DNA from: Labrys miyagiensis
GTDB taxonomy: Bacteria; Pseudomonadota; Alphaproteobacteria; Rhizobiales; Labraceae
Assembly: GCF_030160835.1 (NCBI RefSeq)
Contig: NZ_BSPC01000052.1
Location: 54,394 to 118,393 of the forward strand
DNA: 64,000 nucleotides
Direction: 5' to 3'
The translations under genes were made by a program, and so were the position numbers. Position 1 is the stretch's first letter; every line of letters starts with the position of its first letter. The notes beneath the pieces were generated by a model, which was not told where the DNA came from, did no database searches, and saw only the letters and a list, made by a program, of their open reading frames with translations. Shown one piece after another: positions 49,025 to 58,330 of the stretch.

Positions 49025-49942
49025 ATGTTCACTTTGAAACAAGCAATGGCCGGTTCCCTCTTCAGCGCCCTTCTCTTGGTGAGCAGCAGTCAGGCAGGCC
49101 TGGCCCAGCAGGTGTTTTCCTCGCCTCAGGAGGCAGCCGATGCGCTGGTCAACGCTGCCCGCAATCCGGGCAGCGCCGCGCTCGACGACATCTTCGGCAC
49201 GGGAGCTCGGCAGATTCTCAGCGCGGGCGACGAGGAGGTGGACCGCGAGCGCATCGCGGACTTTCTCGCTCTCGCGGACAATGGACACAGTGTCGTGGAG
49301 GAGCGACCGGGTGTCGCGACGCTGCTCTTCGGCGCGGATGGCTGGAGATTTCCAGTGCCCCTGCGGGAGAAGGACGGCAAATGGACCTTCGACCTCGCCG
49401 CCGGCAGACAGGAGATCCGCAATCGGGCCATTGGGCGCAACGAGCTGACGGCCATCGCCTCGTGCAGCGCCTATGTCGAGGCGCAGCGCGAATATTATGA
49501 CCAGATCCGCGATGACGAGCCGGTCCAGCAATATGCCCGCCGCTTCATCAGTTCGCCGGGCCGGCATGACGGCTTGTGGTGGAAGCCGGAAAGCCCACGC
49601 GACCGCAGCCCCCTCGGCGATCTTATCGCCGCGGCGGCCGTCGAGAGAACCAGCGCCAAGGACAGTCCTACGCCCTATTATGGTTACATCTATCGCATCC
49701 TGACGAGGCAGGGCGCCGCTGCCCCCGGCGGTGCCTATGGCTATATCGTCGGGGGGCGCATGCTCGCAGGATTTGCGCTGATCGCCTATCCCGAGCGCTG
49801 GGGCGAGACGGGTGTGATGACCTTCCTGTGCGATCAGCAGGGGCAGGTTTATCAGCGCAATCTGGGGCCAGGCACCGCCTCCGAAGCCGCCCGTATCGAC
49901 ACCTTCGATCCCAGGCCGGGATGGGAGGCGGTCCATGATTGA
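49025..49942 (+). CDS. DUF2950 family periplasmic protein
   Basis: 305 residues with signal peptide (MAGSLFSALLLVSSSQAGLA) and the DUF2950 pattern: FSSPQEAADALVNAARNPG, LFGADGWRFPVPLREKDGKW, YYDQIRDDEPVQQYARRF, YYGYIYRILTRQG, FALIAYPERWGETGVMTF. It follows the DUF3300 gene by 12 bases behind GGAGGCGG, so the two are co-transcribed. Function of the family is unknown. Confidence 0.9.
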   Translation: MFTLKQAMAGSLFSALLLVSSSQAGLAQQVFSSPQEAADALVNAARNPGSAALDDIFGTGARQILSAGDEEVDRERIADFLALADNGHSVVEERPGVATLLFGADGWRFPVPLREKDGKWTFDLAAGRQEIRNRAIGRNELTAIASCSAYVEAQREYYDQIRDDEPVQQYARRFISSPGRHDGLWWKPESPRDRSPLGDLIAAAAVERTSAKDSPTPYYGYIYRILTRQGAAAPGGAYGYIVGGRMLAGFALIAYPERWGETGVMTFLCDQQGQVYQRNLGPGTASEAARIDTFDPRPGWEAVHD

Positions 49943-50132
49943 GATGGGAAGCGCCGGGCAAACAGTCATGGTTCAATCGACGGGCGAGCGGACGTCGACA
50001 CCCGAAGTCGTCAGGAAGGTGTCCCCGTTCTCTGGCCGCACCCGGCCGATCCAGAAACGCCGCGTGACGCCGCGCTGATCACTTCGGCTTGATCCGCGCC
50101 GACTGGCCCTCAACTTTTGGAAGGATCAGGCA

Positions 50133-51896
50133 ATGCTGACACAGCTACCGGTTCTTGGAAGCTTCCGGGGCTACAGGGCGGCCTGGTTGCGGCCCGATTT
50201 TACCGCCGGCTTGGCGGTCGCGGCAGTCGCCATACCCAGCGCGATCGCCTATCCAGCGATTGCCGGCTTGCCGGCCGAGGTCGGGATCTACTCCAGCATT
50301 CTGCCTCTTATCGGTTATGCTCTATTCGGACCTTCGAAGAAACTCATGGTCGGCCCCGACGCTGCCACGATGACGGTTCTCGCGGCTGTCCTGGCGACTA
50401 TGCCGCTGGCCACATCTGCCGATCGGGTGGTTGCGGCTTCAGCCTTGGCGATGACCGTCGGCGTGTTCTGCATCATTGCAGGTTTGCTTCGGCTTGGCGT
50501 CATTGCTGCCTTCCTGTCTCGGCCGATTCTGGTGGGCTTCATCAGCGGCGTGTCGATCTCGATTATCATCGGACAGATCCAACGGCTTACCGGCGTGCGT
50601 ATCGAGGCGGACGGATTGTTTCGGCCCATGTGGGAACTCATCCAGAAGGCGGCGCTCATCCACTGGCCGTCCGTTGCTCTAGGCTTCACTCTCATTGCAT
50701 TCCTGCTGTTGCTGACACGTTGGCGCTCCCCGGTGCCGGCGCCGCTTGTCGTGGTGGCGGTTGCGATAGCAGCTTCTGCCCTTTTTGATTTCAAGGGCAT
50801 GGGCATTGCCGTCGTAGGAGATCTGCCGCGCGTCTTTCCAAGCCTGTCCCTTCCGATCGACGCCAGCCTGCCTATCAGAGAGCTCCTGCTTGGAGCCGCC
50901 GCCGTATGGCTGGTCAGTTTCGGTTCCGGCATTGTCGGGGCGCGCAGTTTCGGAGCGCGCGGCAAGTTCGAGGTCGACGCCAATGCCGAGCTCGTTGGTC
51001 TGGGCGCGGCCAATGTTGCCTCCGGCCTATTCAGTGGCTTTCCGGTAACGATCTCGGATTCCCGCACTGCGGTGAACCTGTCCGTGGGCGGGCGATCACA
51101 GATGTCGGGGCTCGTTGCTGCCCTGACGCTCACGGCGATGCTGCTCTACCTTCAGGACGCGATACGCGTGCTTCCCATTCCGGCTCTCGGCGCCATCCTC
51201 GTCGCCGCGGCGATGAGCCTCCTGGACGTGGCAGGACTGCGTGAGATCTGGCGGGTGAGCCGGATGGAGTTCGTGTTCGCCCTAATCGGCATGGCCGGGC
51301 CGATCAGTGTCGGCGTGTTGAACGGTGTCGTCATCGCGGTGGCTGCCACGCTCCTTTATGTGTTGCTCAAGGAGATGCGGCCACGCGATGCCCTGCTCGG
51401 CCGCGCGCCTGGACGAAAGGGCTTTTACAAGCTGCATCGCTCCAGGAACGCCGTCCCAATTCCGGGGCTCGCCCTCTGCCTGGTGCAGGGCAACCTCCTC
51501 TTCTTCAATGTCGACTATGTGCGTGCCCGCCTGCTCGAAGTCGCGAAGACTCTCCCAGCCAATACGAGATGGTTCGTGCTCGACGCCAGTGCCTTGGCGC
51601 AGGTCGACTCCACTGCTGCGATGATGCTGAACGAATTACGGGTCGATCTTGCCGAGCAAGGGCTGCAGCTTGGCATTGCCCAGTTGCACCATGAACCGAT
51701 GGAGGTCCTCTCCAGGGCAGGTACCATCGAAAATATTGGCGACACCATGGTCTTCGAAGATCTCGAAGAGGCAGTGGCCGCCTTCAGACACCGTTCATCG
51801 CAGAAACATGAAGTCACCATGTATCAGCGCGAATTGGCATCCAATGGCAACTCCATCGCACGAGCGCGCACATCCGCATCGGAGCGCCGGGTCTAA
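50133..51896 (+). CDS. SulP-family anion transporter with STAS domain
   Basis: 587 residues: the SulP membrane domain with about ten to twelve hydrophobic segments (AWLRPDFTAGLAVAAVAIPSA, IAGLPAEVGIYSSILPLIGY, GPDAATMTVLAAVLA, FSGFPVTISDSRTAVN) and a C-terminal STAS domain of about residues 440-560 with the site DASALAQVDSTA. Members carry sulfate, bicarbonate or C4-dicarboxylates; the substrate is not decidable here. AGGATCAGG precedes the ATG. The TAA stop lies in the left end of repeat copy E. Confidence 0.92.
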   Translation: MLTQLPVLGSFRGYRAAWLRPDFTAGLAVAAVAIPSAIAYPAIAGLPAEVGIYSSILPLIGYALFGPSKKLMVGPDAATMTVLAAVLATMPLATSADRVVAASALAMTVGVFCIIAGLLRLGVIAAFLSRPILVGFISGVSISIIIGQIQRLTGVRIEADGLFRPMWELIQKAALIHWPSVALGFTLIAFLLLLTRWRSPVPAPLVVVAVAIAASALFDFKGMGIAVVGDLPRVFPSLSLPIDASLPIRELLLGAAAVWLVSFGSGIVGARSFGARGKFEVDANAELVGLGAANVASGLFSGFPVTISDSRTAVNLSVGGRSQMSGLVAALTLTAMLLYLQDAIRVLPIPALGAILVAAAMSLLDVAGLREIWRVSRMEFVFALIGMAGPISVGVLNGVVIAVAATLLYVLLKEMRPRDALLGRAPGRKGFYKLHRSRNAVPIPGLALCLVQGNLLFFNVDYVRARLLEVAKTLPANTRWFVLDASALAQVDSTAAMMLNELRVDLAEQGLQLGIAQLHHEPMEVLSRAGTIENIGDTMVFEDLEEAVAAFRHRSSQKHEVTMYQRELASNGNSIARARTSASERRV

Positions 51897-51997
51897 AGCG
51901 TTTTGCGATTTGACGGCATCGGCAAGAATCGCAAAGACGCGTCGAAACAAAGAGTGAGAGCAAAGCAGCGTTTACGCTTAAACGCGCTTTGCTCTAA
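51892..51997 (+). repeat. Palindromic intergenic repeat, copy E
   Basis: Starts TCTAAAGCGTTTTGCG and ends GCGCTTTGCTCTAA, nearly identical to the reverse complement of copy D, with GACGCGTCGAAACAAAG inside. Its first TAA is the SulP stop codon. Confidence 0.92.
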
Positions 51998-52079
51998 CCA
52001 ATTTAGCTTTTTTGCGAAATCACCGCGCCGGTTGGCTGGAACCGGCCCTTTCTCATGAACATCGCTTGCACCGGACCTG

Positions 52080-52529
52080 TCATTTCATGGAGATGACAAC
52101 ACGGTCCAGGCCGGTAGACAACATCAGGCCTTTGCGCTTGGCTCTCAGCGCAATGTAGACACCGTGCTGGTTTTTCAACCAGACCTTGCCCGCGCTCTTG
52201 TCCAACACCACGAGACCAGTGCGGGCCGCGATGTAACGACCCGGAAAATTGTGCAGGGCGCTCAAATTGTAGACCGTCCCGCTCGCTGTCAGCGAAGAAG
52301 CACCAAGTCCGCCCAGTCCAAGTCCACCAATCTTGAAGGCATAGCTTCGACCACGGTAGCGCAGCGTTCCTCCGCCATATTGGGCCGCCACGATATAGCC
52401 GGCCTGGGCTTGGCTGATGGTGACCGTTCCGCTCGGAACCGGCTTCTTCTGCGCGGCCATTGCGGGATGGGCGGTTGCAAGCGCTAGCGAGGAAAACAGC
52501 ATCAGGAGGATATTCGGCGTTTTGGGCAT
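52080..52529 (-). CDS. Small periplasmic protein, possibly DUF1134/EipA-like
   Basis: 149 residues with signal peptide (LLMLFSSLALATAHPAMA). The mature part, with QAQAGYIVAAQYGGGTLRYR, FKIGGLGLGGLGASSLTASG, VYNLSALHNFPGRYIAA and KNQHGVYIALRAKRKGL, resembles in pattern the EipA/DUF1134 envelope proteins of alphaproteobacteria, though the match is not close enough to be certain. GGAGATT before the ATG at 52529 fixes the start; an extension to 52619 would run into repeat copy F. Confidence 0.6.
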   Translation of the reverse strand: MPKTPNILLMLFSSLALATAHPAMAAQKKPVPSGTVTISQAQAGYIVAAQYGGGTLRYRGRSYAFKIGGLGLGGLGASSLTASGTVYNLSALHNFPGRYIAARTGLVVLDKSAGKVWLKNQHGVYIALRAKRKGLMLSTGLDRVVISMK

Positions 52530-52565
52530 TGCAATCTCCAAAGAGCGGTTGTTTGGGAACACGGG

Positions 52566-52671
52566 TCTAGAGCGTTTTGCGATTTGACGGAATCGGCAAG
52601 AATCGCAAAGACGTGTCAAAACAAGGGGTTAGAGCAAAGCAGCGTTTGCGCCTAAACGCGCTTTGCTCTAG
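52566..52671 (+). repeat. Palindromic intergenic repeat, copy F
   Basis: Starts TCTAGAGCGTTTTGCG and ends GCGCTTTGCTCTAG. Only 570 bases from copy E in the same orientation, flanking the small periplasmic gene. Its right end supplies the TAG of the membrane protein gene on the minus strand. Confidence 0.92.
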
Positions 52672-53345
52672 GTGGGCTTGCTCGTGCCGTTTCTGAACTC
52701 GTCCACAAGTATTTCCATGCTGACGACGAGGACCCAAAGCGGAAACGCGAAGAAGGTCCAATCCATGAACTGGCTTCCGATCAGGATGATCAGCGCCGCT
52801 GCATAACCGAGGATGGCGGTCCGGCGAGGGGCAATGCGCGTCCTGAGGACGATCGTTGAAGCGCTGAGCATGAAGACGCCGGCCATCTTCAGCGCGAAGG
52901 TCGTCGTGAGGTGATACGCAAAGGAGCGCGCCAGCAGGAAAGTCGAGGATCTAGGCAGCTCCATCGGCCAGACGGCGTAGGAAACCAGGATTGCGCCGAT
53001 GGCGGAGGCCGAGACGAAGAGCAAGGCCACGAAGAGCAGGCCGCTGCCGAGGAACACCGTCGCGAGGAGACGATCCTCGGCAGCGCCGAGCCTGTGTCTG
53101 AGCACACCGATGAACCATAGGAAGGCGACGCCGGCGAAGGGGATAAGGTTGAGGGCGAGCGTGACCTTCCACACCTCGCTGCGGAGCCATTCCCCTGAAT
53201 CGTTCAGCCCCGGCCGGACCATGCGGATCACGAGGAGCATGGCCGCCAGGATGAGAACAGAAAATAATACTCCGGCGATCGCAGCAGCGCTCGGCGTTAC
53301 CAGCCTTGCCCGCGGACTGCCTCTGGAGGATACCGTCGTGCTCAT
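52668..53345 (-). CDS. Integral membrane protein, five predicted helices
   Basis: 225 residues with hydrophobic helices beginning AAIAGVLFSVLILAAMLLVI, LIPFAGVAFLWFIGVL, FLGSGLLFVALLFVSASAI, LKMAGVFMLSASTIVL and AALIILIGSQFMDWTFFAF. No family recognised. Last gene of the efflux-pump operon, 16 bases after ppk2, so it is probably co-expressed. Start at 53345 gives a sensible N-terminus although the ribosome binding site (GAGGA) is very close. Its TAG stop comes from repeat copy F. Confidence 0.75.
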   Translation of the reverse strand: MSTTVSSRGSPRARLVTPSAAAIAGVLFSVLILAAMLLVIRMVRPGLNDSGEWLRSEVWKVTLALNLIPFAGVAFLWFIGVLRHRLGAAEDRLLATVFLGSGLLFVALLFVSASAIGAILVSYAVWPMELPRSSTFLLARSFAYHLTTTFALKMAGVFMLSASTIVLRTRIAPRRTAILGYAAALIILIGSQFMDWTFFAFPLWVLVVSMEILVDEFRNGTSKPT

Positions 53346-53361
53346 TCCTCGGCCAGTCAGG

Positions 53362-54156
53362 CTATAAATGCACGTTCGGAACCCAGTGTCGTGCGAAGAC
53401 CGGTTCCTCATAGCCATCCGATTTCTGGCGCTTGGGCAATCTGATCTTCTCGTGCGGCACTTCCTCGTAGGGTATGGAGTCGAGGATGTGTGCGATGATA
53501 TTGAGACGCGCCTGCTTCTTGTCGTCTGAATGGACTGCGTACCAAGGCGCCCACTCTGTATCCGTTGCGGTAAACATTTCATCGCGGGCACGCGAATAGT
53601 CGAACCAGCGACTGTAGGACTTCAGATCCATCGGAGACAGCTTCCAGGTCTTGCGCTGGTCGGTGATGCGCGCCTCGATGCGGCGCGTCTGCTCCTCGGG
53701 ACTGACTTCTAGCCAATATTTGAGCAGGGTAATGCCTGACTCGACGATCGCTTTCTCGACCCCCGGAAGAACATTGAGGAAATGCTTGGCTTGCTCTTCG
53801 GTGCAGAAACCCATGACCCTCTCGACGCCGGCGCGGTTGTACCAGCTGCGATCGAAGATCACGACTTCGCCGGCTGCCGGCAGATGCGGCAGATAGCGCT
53901 GAATATACATCTGCGACTTCTCGCGCTCGGTCGGCGGAGCAAGGGCGATCACCCGGAAAGTCCGTGGGCTGACGCGTTCGGTAATCGCCTTGATTGTGCC
54001 GCCCTTGCCGGCGCCATCACGGCCCTCGAAGACGATGCAGACCTTTGCGCCGGTATGCTTGACCCACGCCTGAAGCTTGACCAGCTCGATATGTGCCTGC
54101 TTCAGGGCGCTTAGGTAGGCCTTGTCCCCGAGCGGCTTGTCGACCTTCTTATCCAT
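53362..54156 (-). CDS. ppk2: Polyphosphate kinase 2 (PPK2)
   Basis: 264 residues. P-loop FEGRDGAGKGGTIKAI (Walker A), lid and Walker B region VVIFDRSWYNRAGVERVMGF, and the late WFDYSRARDEMF. PPK2 enzymes use polyphosphate to phosphorylate nucleoside mono- or diphosphates or make polyphosphate; this length fits single-domain class I/II enzymes. AGGAGGGG eight bases before the ATG at 54156 decides the start over an ATG two codons earlier. It lies in the efflux-pump operon. Confidence 0.93.
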   Translation of the reverse strand: MDKKVDKPLGDKAYLSALKQAHIELVKLQAWVKHTGAKVCIVFEGRDGAGKGGTIKAITERVSPRTFRVIALAPPTEREKSQMYIQRYLPHLPAAGEVVIFDRSWYNRAGVERVMGFCTEEQAKHFLNVLPGVEKAIVESGITLLKYWLEVSPEEQTRRIEARITDQRKTWKLSPMDLKSYSRWFDYSRARDEMFTATDTEWAPWYAVHSDDKKQARLNIIAHILDSIPYEEVPHEKIRLPKRQKSDGYEEPVFARHWVPNVHL

Positions 54157-54173
54157 GGACATTCCCCTCCTGA

Positions 54174-54668
54174 TCACGACCAGCTCAGAAAGAACCCAAC
54201 ATCACCGGGGAAGCCGCCGGGGAACTCGATGATCATCGCCTTGAGTGTGTATTTCGCGGGTTGGAGGTGCTCTTTCCAGAACTCGTAGGCCTGTCGGGGC
54301 CGTCCGGTCAGGGTCTTGGGCCAGTCCGGCTCCGTATTGTTGATGGCCCGTCCGCCGTCCGTGCACAGGGCATTCGGGAAGCGCATGACCATCGTCTCCG
54401 TCTCCCCATTGGCGGCGGCCCGTCGGATCATGCCCTGCAGGCGCTGCTTGAGTTCGGCGATCTTCTCCGGGGTCACGTCGACATGTTCCTGGAGCGAACG
54501 AATGAGCTCCCTGCGAGCCTCGTCCGCCTTGGTCATGGCGTTGAGTTCCTGGGAGACGTGCGCCATCTTCATTTCCATCATGTATTTGCGAAGGTCGTCA
54601 GCAGACATGAAGAATTCGTCGCCGAGCGTGTCCATATTCGTAGCCTTGGTCGAGCCTTGAGTATTCAT
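54174..54668 (-). CDS. Hypothetical cytoplasmic protein in the efflux/PPK2 operon
   Basis: 164 residues, no signal or membrane segment. An N-terminal helical, charged part (ADDLRKYMMEMKMAHVSQEL, VTPEKIAELKQRLQGMIRRA) and a C-terminal part with PRQAYEFWKEHLQP. GGAGA precedes the ATG at 54668; the frame extends to 54710 without a better site. It ends 17 bases before ppk2. No family recognised. Confidence 0.7.
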   Translation of the reverse strand: MNTQGSTKATNMDTLGDEFFMSADDLRKYMMEMKMAHVSQELNAMTKADEARRELIRSLQEHVDVTPEKIAELKQRLQGMIRRAAANGETETMVMRFPNALCTDGGRAINNTEPDWPKTLTGRPRQAYEFWKEHLQPAKYTLKAMIIEFPGGFPGDVGFFLSWS

Positions 54669-54697
54669 CTTTCGGTCTCCTACGGCATAATCGATGG

Positions 54698-55120
54698 TTA
54701 TGGCTTGCAAGATCCGTACTTGCTGCCAACATGATCGACGTCATCATTGTAGCGATACAGAGCTCCGTCGCCTGAGATCGACAAATAGGCTTTCACGGGG
54801 CTTGTCGTGATCGTCGTCGTGCAGCCGAGGCTCAGGATCATCCGGTCGCCCTTGTAGGTGATGCGACCAATCGAGCAATTCGCGCCAGGCGTTCTAATAC
54901 GACGGCCGGAGATAATGAATGCAGGGGCGAAGACACTGACGTCCTTGCGAAAGACCATATTGCCCTTGGCCGGCCGGTAGACCTCGTCGCAGTTCGTGCT
55001 TTGCTCGACCCAGGCTCCCTGCAGCGACTGCAAGCCCGACGGTTTCTCAGCGCTAGCGGTGCCCCCCACGATCAGCAGGCCCGCGGTGGCGATTGTAGGC
55101 AAGAGTGCCGCCTTGGTCAT
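54698..55120 (-). CDS. Small secreted protein in the efflux operon
   Basis: 140 residues with signal peptide ([20 protein letters not shown]) and a compact beta-rich mature part ([37 protein letters not shown]) with four cysteines that could form disulfides. Its ATG overlaps the stop of the RND pump gene (ATGA), so translation is coupled. No family recognised; perhaps a periplasmic accessory. Confidence 0.72.
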   Translation of the reverse strand: MTKAALLPTIATAGLLIVGGTASAEKPSGLQSLQGAWVEQSTNCDEVYRPAKGNMVFRKDVSVFAPAFIISGRRIRTPGANCSIGRITYKGDRMILSLGCTTTITTSPVKAYLSISGDGALYRYNDDVDHVGSKYGSCKP

Positions 55121-58100
55121 GTGTGCCCTCCTGTTTGGAGCGAGGCTACGGGAAGAACCGGATCATGGTCCTGTCCGGGATCGGGTATGGACTGCTCTGG
55201 ATTCTTGGGGCGAGCGCCAGAGCGCAGCCGCTCGCGCAGTGCTTGGAATTGCACGTAGAGCGGCGGTATCACGAAGATTCCCACAAACGACGCCAGGATC
55301 ATGCCCCCGAATACAGGCGTGCCGACATTGCGCCTGGCGATCTCCGAGGCGCCGTGCGCGACGACAAGCGGATAGAGGCCAAGAATGAAGGCGAGGGAGG
55401 TCATCATCACCGGGCGGAAGCGCAGGCGCGCGCCCTCGGTCGCCGCCTTCAGCAACGGTACCCCGCGTTCGCGTTGCTCCTTGGCAAACTCGACGATCAG
55501 GATGCCGTTTTTGGCGGCCAGGCCGATCAGAACGATCATTCCAATCTGGCCGTAGAGGTCGAGCGTTAGATGAGCGATGACGATCGCCGCAAACGAGCCA
55601 AAAATGCCCACCGAGACGGAGAGGAGCACCGGCACGGGGATCGTCCAACTCTCGTAGAGGGCGACGAGGAACAGGAAGGCGAAGAGCACGGCAAAGCCAA
55701 GAATGATCGCCGTCTTGCCCTCGGCCCGCTTTTCCTGGAAGGCTGTGTCTGTCCAGGCGCCCGTATAGCCGTCCGGCAGGGTCGCCGCCGCGACCTTTTC
55801 CATGGCCGCCAGAGCTTGACCCGATGACACGCCGGCAGCAGGGGTACCCTGGATCGTGACGGCCCGTTTGTTATTATAGCGGATCAAGGCCGGCGGGCCG
55901 ATCACTACGCGCGCCTCGACGATCGAACGCATGGGGATCATCTTGCCCCCCGCATTGCGGACGTTGATCCGATAGATGTCGTCGATGGAGGTACGGTCCG
56001 CAGCCTCCGCCTGTACCTGGACCTGCCAGGTGCGGCCGAAGAGATTCATGTCATTGACATAGAAACCGCCGAGCGAGGTCTGCAGCGCCTGAAAGACATC
56101 GCTGAGGGACAAGCCGAGGATCTGCGCCTTGTCGCGATCGATATCGAGATAGATCGAGGGATTGGAGGCTGAATAAGTACTGAAAACCCGCGAAAGCTGG
56201 GGATCCTGATTGGCGGCCACCAGAAGGCCACGAAGCACTTGCGCCAATGTCTTGGGATCGCCACTGCGCAGGTCCTGCAAAACATAGGTAAAGCCGCCGC
56301 CCGTGCCGAGGCCGACGATCGGGGGAGGGGCGAGCGGCACGACTGTGCCGCCCTGAACCTGGCGCAAGCGCGTGCCGAGACGCGCCAGCACGGCCGCCGC
56401 TCCCTGTCCTTCGCCTGAACGCTCGTCGAAGGGCTTCAGGGTAACCACAATGAAGGCGGCATTTGGCTGCGAATAGTTATCGATGAAATTGAGACCGATC
56501 ACGGATGTGAAATCGGCAACGGCGGTTTCCTCGCGCAGGGCCTTTTCTGCCTGCTGGATTACTTCGGTCGTGCGGCCAAGCGAGGCCCCGCCCGGCAGCT
56601 GCACGACGACGAAGAAGGCACCCTGGTCGTCTTCCGGCAGAAAGCCGGTGGCCGTCGCCTTGCCGAGAGCATACACGCCACCCATCGCAGCGGCCACGCA
56701 GACAAGGCCGATGGTCGCAAAGCGCACCAGCCGGGCAACGGCCGCACCATAAGAGTCTCGGACACGGTCGATGGCGCGCATGACCATGCCGATCGGTCCT
56801 CGTTTGGGTCCATGCGAGCCGGATTTCAGCAACACCGCACAAAGGGCTGGGGACAAGGTAAGGGCGTTGATAGCCGAGAGGAACATGCCCACCGCCACCG
56901 TGACCGCGAACTGGCGGAACAGCTCGCCGGAAAGGCCAGGGATGAAGGCGACCGGCACGAACACCGAGAGCAGCACGAGGGTGATGGCGATGATCGGCGC
57001 GGTGATTTCGCTCATCGCCTTCTTGGTGGCATCTGCCACAGAGAGTGCGGGATTTTCCTCCATCACGCGCTCGACATTTTCGACGACCACGATAGCGTCA
57101 TCGACGACGATGCCGATCGACAGCACGATGGCCAGGAGGGAAACGGTGTTCGCCGAATAGCCGATCGCGTTGAGCGCGATAAACGTCCCGATCAGGCTGA
57201 CGGGTACGGCTAGCGTGGGGATCAGGGTCGCCCGGAGGCTGCCGAGGAAGAGGTAGACCACGATGACGACGAGGACGAAGGCCTCGATCAACGTCTTCTG
57301 CACTTCGTGGATGGTATCTTTCACGAAGACTGTGGGATCGTAAGTGATCTTCCATTGTAGATCGTCGGGAAAACGCGCCGACAGCTCCCCCATGCGAGTC
57401 CGGATGGCGTCGATGGTCGAGATCGCATTGGCGCCGGGCGCCTGGTAGATGGCGAGCACCGAGGCTGGACCACCGTTGAACAGCGTCTCGCGGTCGAGAT
57501 TGGCGGCGCCCATCTCCACGCGGGCGACATCGCCCAGACGCAGGAGGGAACCATCCGGATTGGTTCTGAGCACGATGGCGTTGAACTCTTCGATCGAGGA
57601 AAGGCGGCCCTTGGTCAGCAGGTTCAACTGCAACTGCTGGTCGTCGGAGATCGGGCGGGCGCCGACACGGCCGACCGCGGCCTGGATATTCTGCGCCTGA
57701 ATGGCCTTGATGATGTCGTTGGTGGTGAGGTTGAGACCGGCGAGACGATCAGTGCGGATCCACGCCCTGACGGCATAGTCCTGCGGTCCCCAGAGAGTGG
57801 CGTCGCCGACGCCGGGAGTGCTCTTGATGTCGTCGAGGATGTTGATGGTCACATAGTTCGAGATGAAGAGCGGATCATAGCTGTGCTTGGGCGAGTAGAC
57901 CGCCAGCACGCCGAGCAGTGCCGAGGATTTCTTCTTGACGGTGACGCCTTGCTTCTGCGCCTCCTGCGGCAGTTTCGAGAGCGCAGTCTGCACGCGATTG
58001 TTCATGTTGACGGTGTTGATGTCTGGGTCCGTGCCCAGTTCGAAGGAGCCCGTCAGGCTATAGCTGCCGTCATTGCCGCTCACGCTCTTCATGTACATGA

Positions 58101-58326
58101 GCTTGTCGACGCCCACGACCTGTGCCTCGATGGGCTGGGCGATGGTGGAATCCACCACATCGGCCGAAGCGCCGGGATAGGTGGTCGTCACCGAAACCTG
58201 CGGCGGCACGATATCGGGATATTGCGCGACCGGGATGGCCAGGAGGGAGAGAAGGCCGGCGATTACCGTAACGATCGCGATGACGATGGCGAGACGGGGG
58301 CGATCGACGAAGACGGAGGAAAGCAT
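55117..58326 (-). CDS. RND-family efflux pump inner-membrane transporter (HAE1, AcrB-like)
   Basis: 1069 residues, normal for tripartite drug pumps. N-terminal [20 protein letters not shown], large periplasmic loops, and the proton-relay aspartates in [21 protein letters not shown] (TM4). The second half repeats the fold ([23 protein letters not shown]). Closest in motif to BepE/MexF-type exporters of organic compounds. It follows the membrane-fusion gene by four bases. No outer-membrane TolC-like gene is adjacent, so an unlinked channel must serve it. Confidence 0.95.
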   Translation of the reverse strand: MLSSVFVDRPRLAIVIAIVTVIAGLLSLLAIPVAQYPDIVPPQVSVTTTYPGASADVVDSTIAQPIEAQVVGVDKLMYMKSVSGNDGSYSLTGSFELGTDPDINTVNMNNRVQTALSKLPQEAQKQGVTVKKKSSALLGVLAVYSPKHSYDPLFISNYVTINILDDIKSTPGVGDATLWGPQDYAVRAWIRTDRLAGLNLTTNDIIKAIQAQNIQAAVGRVGARPISDDQQLQLNLLTKGRLSSIEEFNAIVLRTNPDGSLLRLGDVARVEMGAANLDRETLFNGGPASVLAIYQAPGANAISTIDAIRTRMGELSARFPDDLQWKITYDPTVFVKDTIHEVQKTLIEAFVLVVIVVYLFLGSLRATLIPTLAVPVSLIGTFIALNAIGYSANTVSLLAIVLSIGIVVDDAIVVVENVERVMEENPALSVADATKKAMSEITAPIIAITLVLLSVFVPVAFIPGLSGELFRQFAVTVAVGMFLSAINALTLSPALCAVLLKSGSHGPKRGPIGMVMRAIDRVRDSYGAAVARLVRFATIGLVCVAAAMGGVYALGKATATGFLPEDDQGAFFVVVQLPGGASLGRTTEVIQQAEKALREETAVADFTSVIGLNFIDNYSQPNAAFIVVTLKPFDERSGEGQGAAAVLARLGTRLRQVQGGTVVPLAPPPIVGLGTGGGFTYVLQDLRSGDPKTLAQVLRGLLVAANQDPQLSRVFSTYSASNPSIYLDIDRDKAQILGLSLSDVFQALQTSLGGFYVNDMNLFGRTWQVQVQAEAADRTSIDDIYRINVRNAGGKMIPMRSIVEARVVIGPPALIRYNNKRAVTIQGTPAAGVSSGQALAAMEKVAAATLPDGYTGAWTDTAFQEKRAEGKTAIILGFAVLFAFLFLVALYESWTIPVPVLLSVSVGIFGSFAAIVIAHLTLDLYGQIGMIVLIGLAAKNGILIVEFAKEQRERGVPLLKAATEGARLRFRPVMMTSLAFILGLYPLVVAHGASEIARRNVGTPVFGGMILASFVGIFVIPPLYVQFQALRERLRSGARPKNPEQSIPDPGQDHDPVLPVASLQTGGHT

Positions 58327-58330
58327 GAAC

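Noticed and set aside
47975-49969. 664-codon minus-strand ORF across the DUF3300 and DUF2950 genes
   Set aside because: Opposes two recognised genes with good ribosome binding sites; composition is repetitive Ala/Thr/Pro produced by the Gly/Arg-rich coding strand.
685-52671. CRISPR array
   Set aside because: The repeated palindromes are far apart, around 105 bp, in both orientations and not separated by regular spacers.
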